Source: Notoacmeibacter marinus
GTDB lineage: Bacteria > Pseudomonadota > Alphaproteobacteria > Rhizobiales > Rhizobiaceae
Assembly: GCF_002238045.1 (NCBI RefSeq)
Contig: NZ_NBYO01000003.1
Location: forward strand, 558,001-622,000
Direction: 5' to 3'
DNA length: 64,000 nt
Positions within the stretch are counted from its first letter, which is position 1. The number at the start of each line of letters is the position of its first letter. The position numbers were made by a program, and so were the translations under genes. Shown one piece after another: positions 1-7,988 of the stretch. The notes under the pieces were generated by a model. That model was not told the DNA's origin and ran no database searches. It saw only the letters and a list, made by a program, of their open reading frames with translations.

Positions 1-1
1 G

Positions 2-946
2 CGTCAGCCCGGCTCGTCGTTCAAGCCCTACGTCTACGCGGCGGCGATCGAAGGAGGGATGAAGGCGAGTACGCGGGTCGTCGACGGGCCGGTGAACTGG
101 AACGGCTGGAGCCCGCAGAATTACAATCTGGATTATCGTGGCCGGACCGACCTTCAGACCGCCCTCATCAAATCGATCAACACCATCCCGGCCCATCTGG
201 TCCGCCGCTACATCAAGGGCGGCGTCGATACGGTTGCCGATCTGGCCGAGAAGATGGGCGTCGAAACGCCGGTGCTACGTCATAAAACTATGGTGCTCGG
301 CGCCGGCAGCATCACCGTACTGGATCAGGCAACGGGCTACGCCGTCTTCGCGGCGGGCGGCATCCGCCACGGGCACCACGCCTTTACGCAGATTCTCGAC
401 CAGGACGGCGATGTCATCTGGCGGCTGAACGAGCGGACCGACCAACCGGAGCGCGTCCTCTCCGAAAACGCTGCGGCGGAGATGAACAAGATCCTCGTCC
501 AGATCCCCGAATGGGGCACGGCGCGCCGTGCGGCGCTCGAAGGCATTCCCTCCGCGGGCAAGACCGGCACCACACAATCCTACCGCGACGGCTGGTATGT
601 CGGCTTCACCGGCAATTACGTGGCAGCCGTGTGGCTCGGCAATGACGATTACCGGCCCACCAACCGCATGACAGGCGGCTCACTGCCAGCGCTGGTCTGG
701 AACCGTCTGATGCGGGTCGCCCACCAGGGTGCGCGATTGAAACCGATACCGGGCGCCGAGCGGCCCGTTCCCGAAACGGTGGACATCGCCGCGGCAGAAG
801 GCGAAGAGGTCTCGCCTGTATCCAACACGCCGCGGGGTCTACTTCCGGAACTGCAGGACGCCGTAACCGCGCTCGGCGTCCTGTTCGAAAGTGCCCGCCC
901 GCTCGATCCGCCCCTGTCCGATAGCCAGCTGCGTGCCTCACGATAA
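2..946 (+). CDS. Penicillin-binding protein 1A-type, C-terminal part (cut by left edge)
   Basis: This is the 3' part of a bifunctional class A penicillin-binding protein, which polymerises and cross-links peptidoglycan in the periplasm. The frame is open from base 2, so the glycosyltransferase domain and the start lie outside the window. The transpeptidase motifs are visible: GSSFKP with the SxxK serine and lysine (bases 11-28), SIN as the SxN motif (about 173-181), and GKTGTT as the KTG motif (about 557-574), followed by DGWYVGFTGNYVAAVWLGND, typical of PBP1 proteins. The C-terminal tail after the catalytic domain is rich in Pro and Glu. The class is firm; which paralogue (1A, 1C or another) cannot be told without the N-terminus. 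Confidence 0.95.
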   Translation, partial: RQPGSSFKPYVYAAAIEGGMKASTRVVDGPVNWNGWSPQNYNLDYRGRTDLQTALIKSINTIPAHLVRRYIKGGVDTVADLAEKMGVETPVLRHKTMVLGAGSITVLDQATGYAVFAAGGIRHGHHAFTQILDQDGDVIWRLNERTDQPERVLSENAAAEMNKILVQIPEWGTARRAALEGIPSAGKTGTTQSYRDGWYVGFTGNYVAAVWLGNDDYRPTNRMTGGSLPALVWNRLMRVAHQGARLKPIPGAERPVPETVDIAAAEGEEVSPVSNTPRGLLPELQDAVTALGVLFESARPLDPPLSDSQLRASR

Positions 947-1049
947 GGGTCGCCGCACAAATTCGAAACGTTCGGTGCGTCTGCCATCCGGCTTGCGGCT
1001 TGCCCACACTCTTCGCTAAACCGGCTGTCTCAAAGCGCCAGTGGAACCC

Positions 1050-1637
1050 ATGCTTCGCACGATCCTGCTCACAGCCCTCTCCTGCACGATCGCTCTTGCG
1101 CTGGGCGGCGGCAGCGCATGGTTCGCCCTGGAGCGTGCCGATGCGCTCGGCGCGCTGAATGTCGGCAAATGGGTCGCCTATCCCGAAGCCGGGACCGACC
1201 GCGCCGATCCCTACACACGAGCGCGCATCGCCCGAAACGCCGACCTGCCGCTTGCGCCGGCCGAGGGGCTGGTCTTTTCGCGCCGTCTGGATGAGGCCGA
1301 TCGGCCGCTGCGGGCCGGATGCCAATATCTTCTGGCGGGACGCCTGCCCTCCGCGCGATTCTGGACTCTGCATGCAGCGTCGCTTTCCGCCAATGGCACC
1401 GTTGCCGATGATAACCGGCGAACCGCGCTTCATTCGCGCGCGCTGCTGCGCGAGCCGGATGGTTCGATCCGCATTGCCGTTGGGCCGCGCATCCGTGCCG
1501 GCAATTGGCTTCCCGTCACTGGTAACGGGCCATTCCGCCTCGTTCTGTCGCTCTACGACACGCCGCTTGGCAGCGGCACGTCGATTACGCCGCTCGGCAT
1601 GCCGACCATGACGCTGGAAGAGGCTTGCGATGCGTAG
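1050..1637 (+). CDS. DUF1214 domain protein
   Basis: The product is about 195 residues with an N-terminal hydrophobic segment (residues 2-25), probably a membrane anchor or signal. The rest matches the pattern of DUF1214 proteins, including an N-G-x-F-R-L-V-L-S-L-Y-D-T-P-L stretch near the C-terminus. The biochemical function of the family is unknown. An in-frame GTG at 1041 would add three residues; I prefer the ATG at 1050. The stop overlaps the start of the next gene by 8 bases, so the two are probably translationally coupled. Confidence 0.8.
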   Translation: MLRTILLTALSCTIALALGGGSAWFALERADALGALNVGKWVAYPEAGTDRADPYTRARIARNADLPLAPAEGLVFSRRLDEADRPLRAGCQYLLAGRLPSARFWTLHAASLSANGTVADDNRRTALHSRALLREPDGSIRIAVGPRIRAGNWLPVTGNGPFRLVLSLYDTPLGSGTSITPLGMPTMTLEEACDA

Positions 1638-2160
1638 ACTGCTTCTTTCCCTGGCTGTCGGCCTTGCAGGCGCCGGCCTCGTTCACATCGCCGTCGTGTT
1701 TCTCATTCCGTCTGCCGCACCTGCCAGTGCTTGGAGTCGAATTCGCGAGGTCTCCGAACCGTTCCAACTCCGACGGCTCGATAATAGCGGGATCGTCTAC
1801 GATGCCGATCCCCTCTTCAAGGTCGCTGCATGCCGCTTCGATCTGCGGCGCGGCCCGCTTCGTATCAGGGCCACCGGAAATGTGCCGTTCTGGTCGGTCG
1901 CCATCATGGATGCGCAGGGGCGGACCTCATGGTCGATCAACGACCGCAACGGCACCGATGACGATCTGGATTTGATGGTGGTCAACCGGCTGCAGGAAAT
2001 CGAGATCAAGCGGGAGACGCCACCCGGCCTCGCCAGCACGGTGTTCGCGCTTTTCAACGACGATGAAGGCATAGCGGTCCTCAGGATCTTCCATCCTGAT
2101 GACAGCTATGCGCCTGTGAGCGACAGCTTCCTGAAATCGGTCAGCTGCGAGCCATTCTGA
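1630..2160 (+). CDS. DUF1254 domain protein
   Basis: A 176-residue protein with an N-terminal hydrophobic segment (residues 3-30) and a body resembling the short rhizobial type of DUF1254 protein. DUF1254 and DUF1214 often occur together, either fused or as neighbours, and here they are separate overlapping genes. A GAAGAGG-like ribosome binding site lies just before the ATG, inside the end of the upstream gene. The function is unknown. Position after a penicillin-binding protein and an envelope-directed N-terminus suggest an envelope role, which is inference. Confidence 0.8.
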   Translation: MRRLLLSLAVGLAGAGLVHIAVVFLIPSAAPASAWSRIREVSEPFQLRRLDNSGIVYDADPLFKVAACRFDLRRGPLRIRATGNVPFWSVAIMDAQGRTSWSINDRNGTDDDLDLMVVNRLQEIEIKRETPPGLASTVFALFNDDEGIAVLRIFHPDDSYAPVSDSFLKSVSCEPF

Positions 2161-2188
2161 CGCTTATTGTGCCCCCCGAAACCAGGCA

Positions 2189-2377
2189 TCATGCCCGGAC
2201 GCGGTTGCGCTTGCCTTTGCCAACGCTCCGGCTAGCGGCGCTCCTGGCGTGTTCGGGAATCGATTCATAGCGAACGCCGTCAAACAGCAAAATCGTGCAC
2301 TGTTCGCCTGGCATTCGTCGGGACGGCCGCCGGCCCCTTTTTTCATTGAATGCAGCCATCGGAATTATCGTCGCCAT
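2189..2377 (-). CDS. Small basic protein, unknown function
   Basis: A 62-residue reading frame, rich in Arg and Lys, starting MATIIPMAAFNEKRG. The ATG is preceded by GGAGAAG at good spacing, which is the main support. I do not recognise a family, although short proteins of this style occur in Hyphomicrobiales. It lies in the roughly 315-base gap between the DUF1254 and DUF2336 genes and would be transcribed divergently from DUF2336. It may be spurious. Confidence 0.4.
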   Translation of the reverse strand: MATIIPMAAFNEKRGRRPSRRMPGEQCTILLFDGVRYESIPEHARSAASRSVGKGKRNRVRA

Positions 2378-2476
2378 TCGGCTTCTCCGCGGTCATGACA
2401 TCCTCGCACCCAAGGGTAGAATGATCACGGCTCGGTTAACGAGGCGCTAACGGATTACCAACGATTTACCAATAGG

Positions 2477-3589
2477 GTGATCAGCAACGTCGAATTCGAT
2501 CTCTATCAAAGGTGCGCCGTGCCACATTCCGCTCTTCGCAAGCGACTAGTTTCGGACCGCAACAGCGAAGCGCGAAACGACGAGCTGTTCCGCCAGGCCG
2601 TCGGCACGTTCGCAGCATTGTCCCGGCCCTCCCATCATGAGATCCGGCAGCTCGAAACGCTGACCCTCGCGCTTTACGAGAAAACCGGACCGGACGCGCG
2701 CCGTTACGCCGCCGCCGTTCTTTCCGAGCGCTCCCGGGTGCCGCGCGGTCTTCTGATGAAGCTGGCGCTGGAGCCTGTGCCCACCGCCGCACCGCTTCTG
2801 TCCCGGACGCAGGCGCTGTCCACCCGCGACTGGCTGAGCATCATCAAGCAGACCGATATCGACCATGCGCGAGTGATTGCACGACGAACGGACCTGCCTA
2901 CAGCCGTCCGGGCGATCCTTGCCCATCTGGAGCGCAAACAGGGCGCAGCGAGTGGCGTCGTCGTGCCATCCATGCCGGATGCAACCACTGCCGAATCAGT
3001 TATCGCTCCCGCGAAATCACCCAAGTCGCTCAAGGACGTGCAGTTGCAGTTGCGCGCCGCCATGGCCGGAAACAGTGCCGGTATCTCTGACAGGGCAGAA
3101 ACGGCGCCGCTCAAGCCGATCTCCGAGAAGCGCTCCACGCTTCTTTCACGCTTGCGGGAGACGGCCCTGACCGGCGATATCGAACTGTTCGGCACGGCCC
3201 TCGCCGATGCACTCGCCATTGAATACGCTGTTGCCCACGACATCGTCTACGCCAAGGGTACGCACGATCTCGTCATGGCGCTTCGCGCCCTCAGCCTGCC
3301 GGTCGCCGAGGCTCATCTGATTGTCCGGGCTGCGCGCCCCGATACCTTGACCACGACCGCGAGCACCCGCCTCTTTATCGAACGGTTCAGCGGCCTTTCC
3401 GCAACGCAGGCCGACGACCGCCTACAGGATTGGCGGCAGCAGTCCGCCTGGATCCAAGCCGCCGCTCCAATGCCGCCCGCCGAGCCAGAGCCGGCCCAGG
3501 ACGATGATTGGGACCAGCGGAACGAGGTGGATTTCGACACGTTGGAAGGTGGTAACGACGTCTATCCCGCGCTCCGCGCGGTCGGCTGA
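2477..3589 (+). CDS. DUF2336 domain protein
   Basis: A 370-residue cytoplasmic protein with no signal or membrane segment. Residues about 20-270 are alpha-helical, Arg/Ala/Leu rich and repeat-like, as in the DUF2336 family of alphaproteobacteria. The family's function is not established. The start used here is a GTG with a weak ribosome binding site; a second GTG at 2519 would shorten the protein by 14 residues. The C-terminal 40 residues are acidic (AQDDDWDQRNEVDFDTLEGG) and probably disordered. The gene stands alone and faces the DUF1491 gene tail to tail. Confidence 0.75.
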   Translation: MISNVEFDLYQRCAVPHSALRKRLVSDRNSEARNDELFRQAVGTFAALSRPSHHEIRQLETLTLALYEKTGPDARRYAAAVLSERSRVPRGLLMKLALEPVPTAAPLLSRTQALSTRDWLSIIKQTDIDHARVIARRTDLPTAVRAILAHLERKQGAASGVVVPSMPDATTAESVIAPAKSPKSLKDVQLQLRAAMAGNSAGISDRAETAPLKPISEKRSTLLSRLRETALTGDIELFGTALADALAIEYAVAHDIVYAKGTHDLVMALRALSLPVAEAHLIVRAARPDTLTTTASTRLFIERFSGLSATQADDRLQDWRQQSAWIQAAAPMPPAEPEPAQDDDWDQRNEVDFDTLEGGNDVYPALRAVG

Positions 3590-3604
3590 GTCCGTCGGTC
3601 CCTA

Positions 3605-3973
3605 TCAGTTTTCCAGTGAATCGTCCCGGTCGATAGCGACGAGGTCATCGATCGACGGGCCGCCGTCCAGTTCGACCAACCACAGATCGGGGTCAAACCG
3701 GCGTTCCTTCTCCATCCGCTGCTCAATCGTTTCGTCAAAGGGATCGTCGATCTCGGCAAGTTGGCGGAACCGGCGTTCGACGGGCCGGCCCTCTTCATAG
3801 GATGTCTGTGCCGCCGGGCCGTAGAGCACCTGGCTCCCCGTCCCTATCCGCACCAGAATAAAGATTGCCCCGGCCTCTTCGGCTCCCTTACGCAGGATGG
3901 CGGCAAAACCACCTTCGGCAAAGACGCGGCGCGTCATCGCTGCAACCACCAAAGCGCTGGTCAAACGGCTCAA
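3605..3973 (-). CDS. DUF1491 family protein
   Basis: A small cytoplasmic protein of about 122 residues. It shows the DUF1491 pattern: RRVFAEGGFAAILRKGAEEAGAIFI near the start and ERRFDPDLWLVELD near the end. The family is common in alphaproteobacteria and has no known activity. No ATG fits the conserved N-terminus. The TTG at 3973 gives LSRLTSALVVAAMTRRVF, which lines up with the usual family start, whereas an ATG at 4066 would extend far into the upstream gene. The gene follows the peptidoglycan-binding protein gene by about 25 bases and is probably its last operon partner. Confidence 0.8.
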   Translation of the reverse strand: MSRLTSALVVAAMTRRVFAEGGFAAILRKGAEEAGAIFILVRIGTGSQVLYGPAAQTSYEEGRPVERRFRQLAEIDDPFDETIEQRMEKERRFDPDLWLVELDGGPSIDDLVAIDRDDSLEN

Positions 3974-3998
3974 AACCGGTACGTCCCGGTTCGAACGC

Positions 3999-4793
3999 TC
4001 AGCGGAGGAAGCCGCGTTGCCGCAAGCGTGTGCGGGTGGCTTCATCCGGCTCGCCTGTCTCGGCAAGACCCTCGATCTTCTGAAACGTCTCTAGAGCGTC
4101 GGCGGTCTGGGCACCCATCATGCCATCGACCGTCAATTCATGAAAACCGAAATTTACGAGCGCCTGCTGGACCGTCAGCACGGTCTCGTCGCCGATACTG
4201 CCAGTCGCCAGGGCGTCGTCGGCCCTCTCACCGCCGTAAAATCCCGGCGCCGGCTTGGGCAGGGGCGGCGCCGAGGCCACGACATCTTTCGACGCGGGAT
4301 CGATAAGGCTGCGACGCATGGTCGCATCGATCCGACCGGTCTGCGGCAGACCCAGAATTTCCTGATAGCGGCTTATCGCCGTGCTGGTGCGCGGCCCTTT
4401 CAGCCCATCAATCTCGCCATCATAGAGGTTGAGATCGGTGAGAACCGACTGGATGCGCGCCAGTTCGGGGTCGCCCATGAGGCGATCACCGGTTGCGGCG
4501 TGCTGCCCGCCTGTCTTACGGGCTTTGGACACGACCGCACTGTCACGCGATAGCACAGCCGAAGGGCGATCGAGCGTCTGAAAGAATGGCGAGGGGTGAC
4601 GGACCGGCTGTTCCAGGCTGTTGCCCGTCACCACGACGCCGAGCGCCACAACGGCAAGGCCCGCCGTCATCAGAATCGGATTGGCCATGAAGAACGCAAG
4701 GCCATAGCGTCCTGCCCGTTTCACGACGCGCATCGGCCGTCTCGATCTGCGATTGTCATGCTGTTCGGCGCTGTGGAATATCATGGCTTGCAT
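3999..4793 (-). CDS. Membrane-anchored peptidoglycan-binding domain protein
   Basis: The product carries one transmembrane segment (FFMANPILMTAGLAVVALGVVV) after a basic cytoplasmic N-terminus, then two PG_binding_1-type repeats. The first contains IQSVLTDLNLYDGEIDGLKGP and the second VQQALVNFGFHELTVDGMMG, each with the conserved helix followed by D-G. It probably binds cell wall peptidoglycan in the periplasm. No catalytic domain is present. The start is uncertain: ATG codons at 4793, 4784 and 4733 are all possible, and the first two overlap the end of the sensor kinase gene by 30-40 bases. Its coupling to a sensor kinase suggests a wall-sensing role, which is inference. Confidence 0.8.
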   Translation of the reverse strand: MQAMIFHSAEQHDNRRSRRPMRVVKRAGRYGLAFFMANPILMTAGLAVVALGVVVTGNSLEQPVRHPSPFFQTLDRPSAVLSRDSAVVSKARKTGGQHAATGDRLMGDPELARIQSVLTDLNLYDGEIDGLKGPRTSTAISRYQEILGLPQTGRIDATMRRSLIDPASKDVVASAPPLPKPAPGFYGGERADDALATGSIGDETVLTVQQALVNFGFHELTVDGMMGAQTADALETFQKIEGLAETGEPDEATRTRLRQRGFLR

Positions 4794-6543
4794 CAATTGG
4801 ACTCTGAGTTGCTCCAGATCGGTTCGGCAGAGGAACGGCTTCATCGGCACCGAGGTTCGGGATCGTCACCGTAACTTCCGTGCCCTCGCCGAGCCGGCTT
4901 TCAATCCGCATATTGCCGCCCTGCAATTCGGCAAGTCCCTTGACCAGAGACAGGCCGAGACCGGCTCCCTCGTGCTGGCGCGCCAGACCGTTGGCGTCCA
5001 ACTGCATGAAGGGTTTGCCAAGGCGCGCGAGATCTTCTTCGGCGATGCCGATGCCGGTATCGCGTACGGCAATGATGAAGTTCTTACCCTCGTCGCGCAG
5101 GGCCACTTCGACCTTGCCGCCAGCCGGCGTGAACTTGACCGCATTGGACAACAGATTGATCAGGATCTGCTGAACCGAGCGGCGATCGGCATTGAGCGGT
5201 CGCAGCGCTTCGCATCCGGCGCGACTGACCGTGACGTTTTCGATTCCGGCCTGCTGCATGGCGATGGAAAGAGGCAGATCAAGCGCCTCCGCCGGGTCGA
5301 ACTGTTCCCGTTGAATGGCGTAGGCGCCGGCCTCCATCTTGGACAGATCGAGAATGGCGTTGACGACTTTGAGCAGATGGCCGCCCGACGCCGAAATCAG
5401 TTCGGCATATTCGCGGTGCCGCTCCAGGCTCTGCGCAGGCATGTCGTCGCTGCTTATCATATCGGCAAAGCCGATAATGGCGTTCAGCGGCGTGCGCAGT
5501 TCATGGCTGACGCTGGCCAGAAAGCGGTTGCGCGCACTGGCGAGCGCATCCGCTTCGCCGCGCAGGCTTTCCAGCTCGTTCTGACGTTGCGCCGTTTCGG
5601 GGTCGAGCATAAGAAAGCCCACCAGCCGGCCCTCGCGTTCCGGCGACAGCCGAACGGAAATGTCGACGAATGTCGGCTCTCCGGAAATGGCAGGCCTTAT
5701 ACGCATAACGGCGCGCGCATCCTTGCCTTCGCGGGCATCGGCAATGGCGTTCAGCCAGACCACCCGGTCGCCGACATGGATCCGTTCGAAAAAGGACGAG
5801 CCGACAAGATGCGCCACATCGACACCCAGCAAAGTCTCCAGCTTATCGCTGGCTGCGAGCAATTCACCGTCCGGCGCGAAGATCACCATTGCACCAGGCA
5901 GGTCGTTCGCAAGGTCATGGCGCAGCAGAACATCGTCGTTCAGTGCATCGTCATGGCCGGTCCGAATCGGTTGCTTCATGCGAACCAAAAGACTGCCGAT
6001 CCAGAGCACCAGACCAACGGACGCCGTGAGGTTCCACAAGGTGCCGCTCGAAGCGGTCCATCCGGTCAGCAGCACGCCGATCGCCGTGCCGGCGGCAAGA
6101 GTGGTGGCGAACCCAGTCAATAATGGCCGGCGCAGCGCCCACCAGCCTTCCACTACCGGAACGGCCATGATGAGAAAGGCGATCCCCGTGGCGTTGCCAT
6201 CCTTGATGAGGATCAGGGCGGCAAAGCCGAGCGCGAAGATGCCTGTCAGCACGGCACAGAGAGTTTCGCGTCCGCTTGCCGACAGCATCGCCGACAGCAG
6301 ACAGCCTGCCGCGCCGGCAAGAAATGGGAAAGCGAGATGGGCCGGGTCCGTTGCTGAGAGGGGAACGGACAGGATGATCAGAAGAATGGTGATCGACAGG
6401 ATCGCACCGAACAGCCGCGCCTGCCGCTGGCGTCTTGCCGGGTCCGTCACGTCACGCGCGACGAAGCGATCAAACGCTGCGGCGACGCGATCGCGCCAAT
6501 CGTCATTTGCGTTTTCAACAGACAGAACCAAGACGCAACCCAA
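4756..6543 (-). CDS. PAS-containing sensor histidine kinase, membrane-bound
   Basis: A 595-residue kinase. Residues about 45-190 form roughly six hydrophobic segments, residues about 205-315 look like a PAS domain, and the HisKA H-box SHELRTPLNAIIGFADM follows with the phospho-accepting His at about residue 347. The ATPase domain has an N-box (LINLLSNAVKFTP), G1 (DTGIGI) and G2 (GAGLGLSLVKGL). There is no receiver domain and no response regulator gene beside it. The first codon is TTG with no clear ribosome binding site, so the true start could be downstream. It heads a leftward string with the peptidoglycan-binding and DUF1491 genes. The signal is unknown. Confidence 0.9.
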   Translation of the reverse strand: MGCVLVLSVENANDDWRDRVAAAFDRFVARDVTDPARRQRQARLFGAILSITILLIILSVPLSATDPAHLAFPFLAGAAGCLLSAMLSASGRETLCAVLTGIFALGFAALILIKDGNATGIAFLIMAVPVVEGWWALRRPLLTGFATTLAAGTAIGVLLTGWTASSGTLWNLTASVGLVLWIGSLLVRMKQPIRTGHDDALNDDVLLRHDLANDLPGAMVIFAPDGELLAASDKLETLLGVDVAHLVGSSFFERIHVGDRVVWLNAIADAREGKDARAVMRIRPAISGEPTFVDISVRLSPEREGRLVGFLMLDPETAQRQNELESLRGEADALASARNRFLASVSHELRTPLNAIIGFADMISSDDMPAQSLERHREYAELISASGGHLLKVVNAILDLSKMEAGAYAIQREQFDPAEALDLPLSIAMQQAGIENVTVSRAGCEALRPLNADRRSVQQILINLLSNAVKFTPAGGKVEVALRDEGKNFIIAVRDTGIGIAEEDLARLGKPFMQLDANGLARQHEGAGLGLSLVKGLAELQGGNMRIESRLGEGTEVTVTIPNLGADEAVPLPNRSGATQSPIDASHDIPQRRTA

Positions 6544-6932
6544 TCACTGAGATCAGCAGGGCCGACTTCGAAGCGGTCGACGCAAGCCAACTGGAGACTG
6601 ACACCACAATGGCCTCGGCAATTTAAAGAAAGGTTCGTTCGCGAACCATGATATCGGGTCCCACCAACCATAGAGTGGGGATCGCGCCAAACTTTTGCCG
6701 GCGCAACCCGTCGATCCGAATGGAAGTCGAGCAATTTCAGTATGTTAATATTATATTTCTGCCGTTAACCCTTCGCTCACCACGATCGACAAGATCGCGC
6801 GGACGCCGATTAACACCGAGACGCGGACCACGCCTCCGCTTCTTCCCAAACCGGGCCAAGACTGTTCGAAAGACCGTGTTACACGCCGTTTCCTCCAACG
6901 CGGACGATGACGCCGGCATCTCAATCGCTTAT
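6544..6932. other. Intergenic region between divergent kinase and sufE genes
   Basis: About 390 bases without a convincing gene. The segment 6740-6775 is AT-rich compared with its surroundings and carries two TTAA tetramers 16 bases apart, so promoters for both flanking genes probably lie here. I see no structured RNA or repeat. Confidence 0.4.
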
Positions 6933-7373
6933 ATGGACGGTATGGACACCGCACCCGATTTCGCCTCCATCCGCGACGATTTCGCATTTCTCGACGACTG
7001 GGAAGACCGGTACCGTTACGTTATCGATCTTGGCCGCGATCTGCCCGATTTTCCGGATGAATGGCGAACGGACGCCTATCGGGTGAAAGGTTGTGTCTCT
7101 AAAGTCTGGCTGCACACTGCCGAGGTGGCGACGCCACAGGGACGCGTCCTGCATTTTCGTGGCGATTCCGATGCGCATATCGTTCGTGGACTTGTCGCCA
7201 TCATCCTTGCCATCTTCTCCGGCAAAACGCCCGATGCGATCCTGAAGACCGATGCCGTTTCAATGCTCGACAAGCTTGGTCTCGCTGAGAACATTTCGCC
7301 GCAGCGGGCCAATGGCATTCGTGCGATGATCGAACGAATCAGGATGGAAGCATCAGCCATTCAGGACGCCTGA
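6933..7373 (+). CDS. sufE: SufE family cysteine desulfurase accessory protein
   Basis: SufE accepts persulfide sulfur from the cysteine desulfurase SufS and passes it to the SufBCD iron-sulfur scaffold. The 146-residue frame has the usual family length. The sulfur-accepting cysteine is in YRVKGCVSKVWL (Cys54 from this start), and the C-terminal half contains GLVAIILAIFSGKTPDAI, a SufE hallmark. A second ATG at 6942 is equally possible; neither has a strong ribosome binding site. No other suf gene is nearby, which is common for sufE in this order. Confidence 0.92.
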   Translation: MDGMDTAPDFASIRDDFAFLDDWEDRYRYVIDLGRDLPDFPDEWRTDAYRVKGCVSKVWLHTAEVATPQGRVLHFRGDSDAHIVRGLVAIILAIFSGKTPDAILKTDAVSMLDKLGLAENISPQRANGIRAMIERIRMEASAIQDA

Positions 7374-7406
7374 CACGCTACGATCGCTTCGGGAACGGTC
7401 GAGAGA

Positions 7407-7829
7407 TCAAGCGAAGTTTTCACCCCGATCGCGACGCAGCGTGTAGGCGACAGTGCGTTCCACCGCATCCATCAACGCATCGAAATGCGGATCGTCGCGC
7501 AGATCCTCGATACGGTGGCATGCGTGGGTCGCAGTGGTCCGGTCACGGCCAAAAACCATGCCGACTTCCGTCAACGTCAATTGCAGCGTGACGTGGCAAA
7601 CATACATGGCAACGTGGCGAACGCGCCCGACAGTTAGTCCGCAGCGCGTTGGCTTGCGAATATCGCGGCCGTCGACGGCGAAGATCGCGGCGATCAGATC
7701 GATTGCAGCGTCGCCCTGCTGCATGGCCCAGGCCTTGCGATCACCGGGGTGGCAACGCGTGCCGCGCACTCGGACCTGTTCCACGGTCTGTTCGTCGATC
7801 TGATGCAGATGAAGCGGCGCGACAGTCAT
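7407..7829 (-). CDS. DnaA domain IV-like helix-turn-helix protein
   Basis: A 140-residue protein whose C-terminal 90 residues resemble the DNA-binding domain IV of the replication initiator DnaA. The key stretch is EVGMVFGRDRTTATHACHRIEDL, matching the DnaA signature in which an Arg-Asp-x-Thr-Thr segment inserts into DNA. No AAA+ ATPase domain precedes it, so it cannot act as an initiator; standalone proteins of this type exist in alphaproteobacteria. A strong AAGGGGGTG ribosome binding site precedes the ATG. A LexA-type box lies 53 bases upstream of the start, which suggests SOS control. It may bind DnaA-box-like sites or act as a regulator; the function is unproven. Confidence 0.8.
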   Translation of the reverse strand: MTVAPLHLHQIDEQTVEQVRVRGTRCHPGDRKAWAMQQGDAAIDLIAAIFAVDGRDIRKPTRCGLTVGRVRHVAMYVCHVTLQLTLTEVGMVFGRDRTTATHACHRIEDLRDDPHFDALMDAVERTVAYTLRRDRGENFA

Positions 7830-7855
7830 AAAAACACCCCCTTGAGGAATGTTTT

Positions 7856-7885
7856 CTTATACCAACTCTCGCTCCCGAGTGGAAC
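7856..7885 (-). promoter_or_regulatory. Predicted promoter of the DnaA-domain gene
   Basis: On the minus strand a TATAAG -10 element lies at 7861-7856. Seventeen bases upstream is a weak -35 candidate (TTCCAC) that overlaps the end of the LexA-type box. This is pattern matching only. Confidence 0.35.
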
Positions 7886-7896
7886 AAAAAAAGAAC
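7882..7896 (-). promoter_or_regulatory. LexA (SOS) box, alphaproteobacterial type
   Basis: The plus strand reads GAACAAAAAAAGAAC, that is GAAC-N7-GAAC, the reverse complement of GTTC-N7-GTTC. That direct repeat is the established LexA recognition sequence in alphaproteobacteria. It overlaps the predicted -35 region of the DnaA-domain gene. A 7-bp-arm inverted repeat, AACATCT-G-AGATGTT, overlaps its right end at 7894-7908 and may be a second operator. Confidence 0.65.
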
Positions 7897-7937
7897 ATCT
7901 GAGATGTTACGCTGGGGGCATTTTGACCCTCACGACG

Positions 7938-7963
7938 AAAAAGGGCTGCCGAAGCAGCCCTTT
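7938..7963 (-). terminator. Intrinsic terminator of mucR
   Basis: A perfect 10-bp stem, AAAGGGCTGC with GCAGCCCTTT (7940-7949 and 7954-7963), closes a CGAA loop on the plus strand, read as TTCG on the minus strand. In the minus direction the stem runs into a short T-run. It lies 26 bases after the mucR stop codon. Confidence 0.85.
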
Positions 7964-7988
7964 AGAACGTCTGAATATCCAAAGGCGA

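Noticed and set aside
2436-2450. A CtrA-like site, TTAA-N7-CTAA, upstream of the DUF2336 gene
   Set aside because: One half-site is mismatched, flanking bases do not fit the consensus, and such matches are expected by chance.
4753-6123. A 456-codon rightward frame across the sensor kinase
   Set aside because: The opposite strand encodes all histidine kinase motifs in order; this frame has none.
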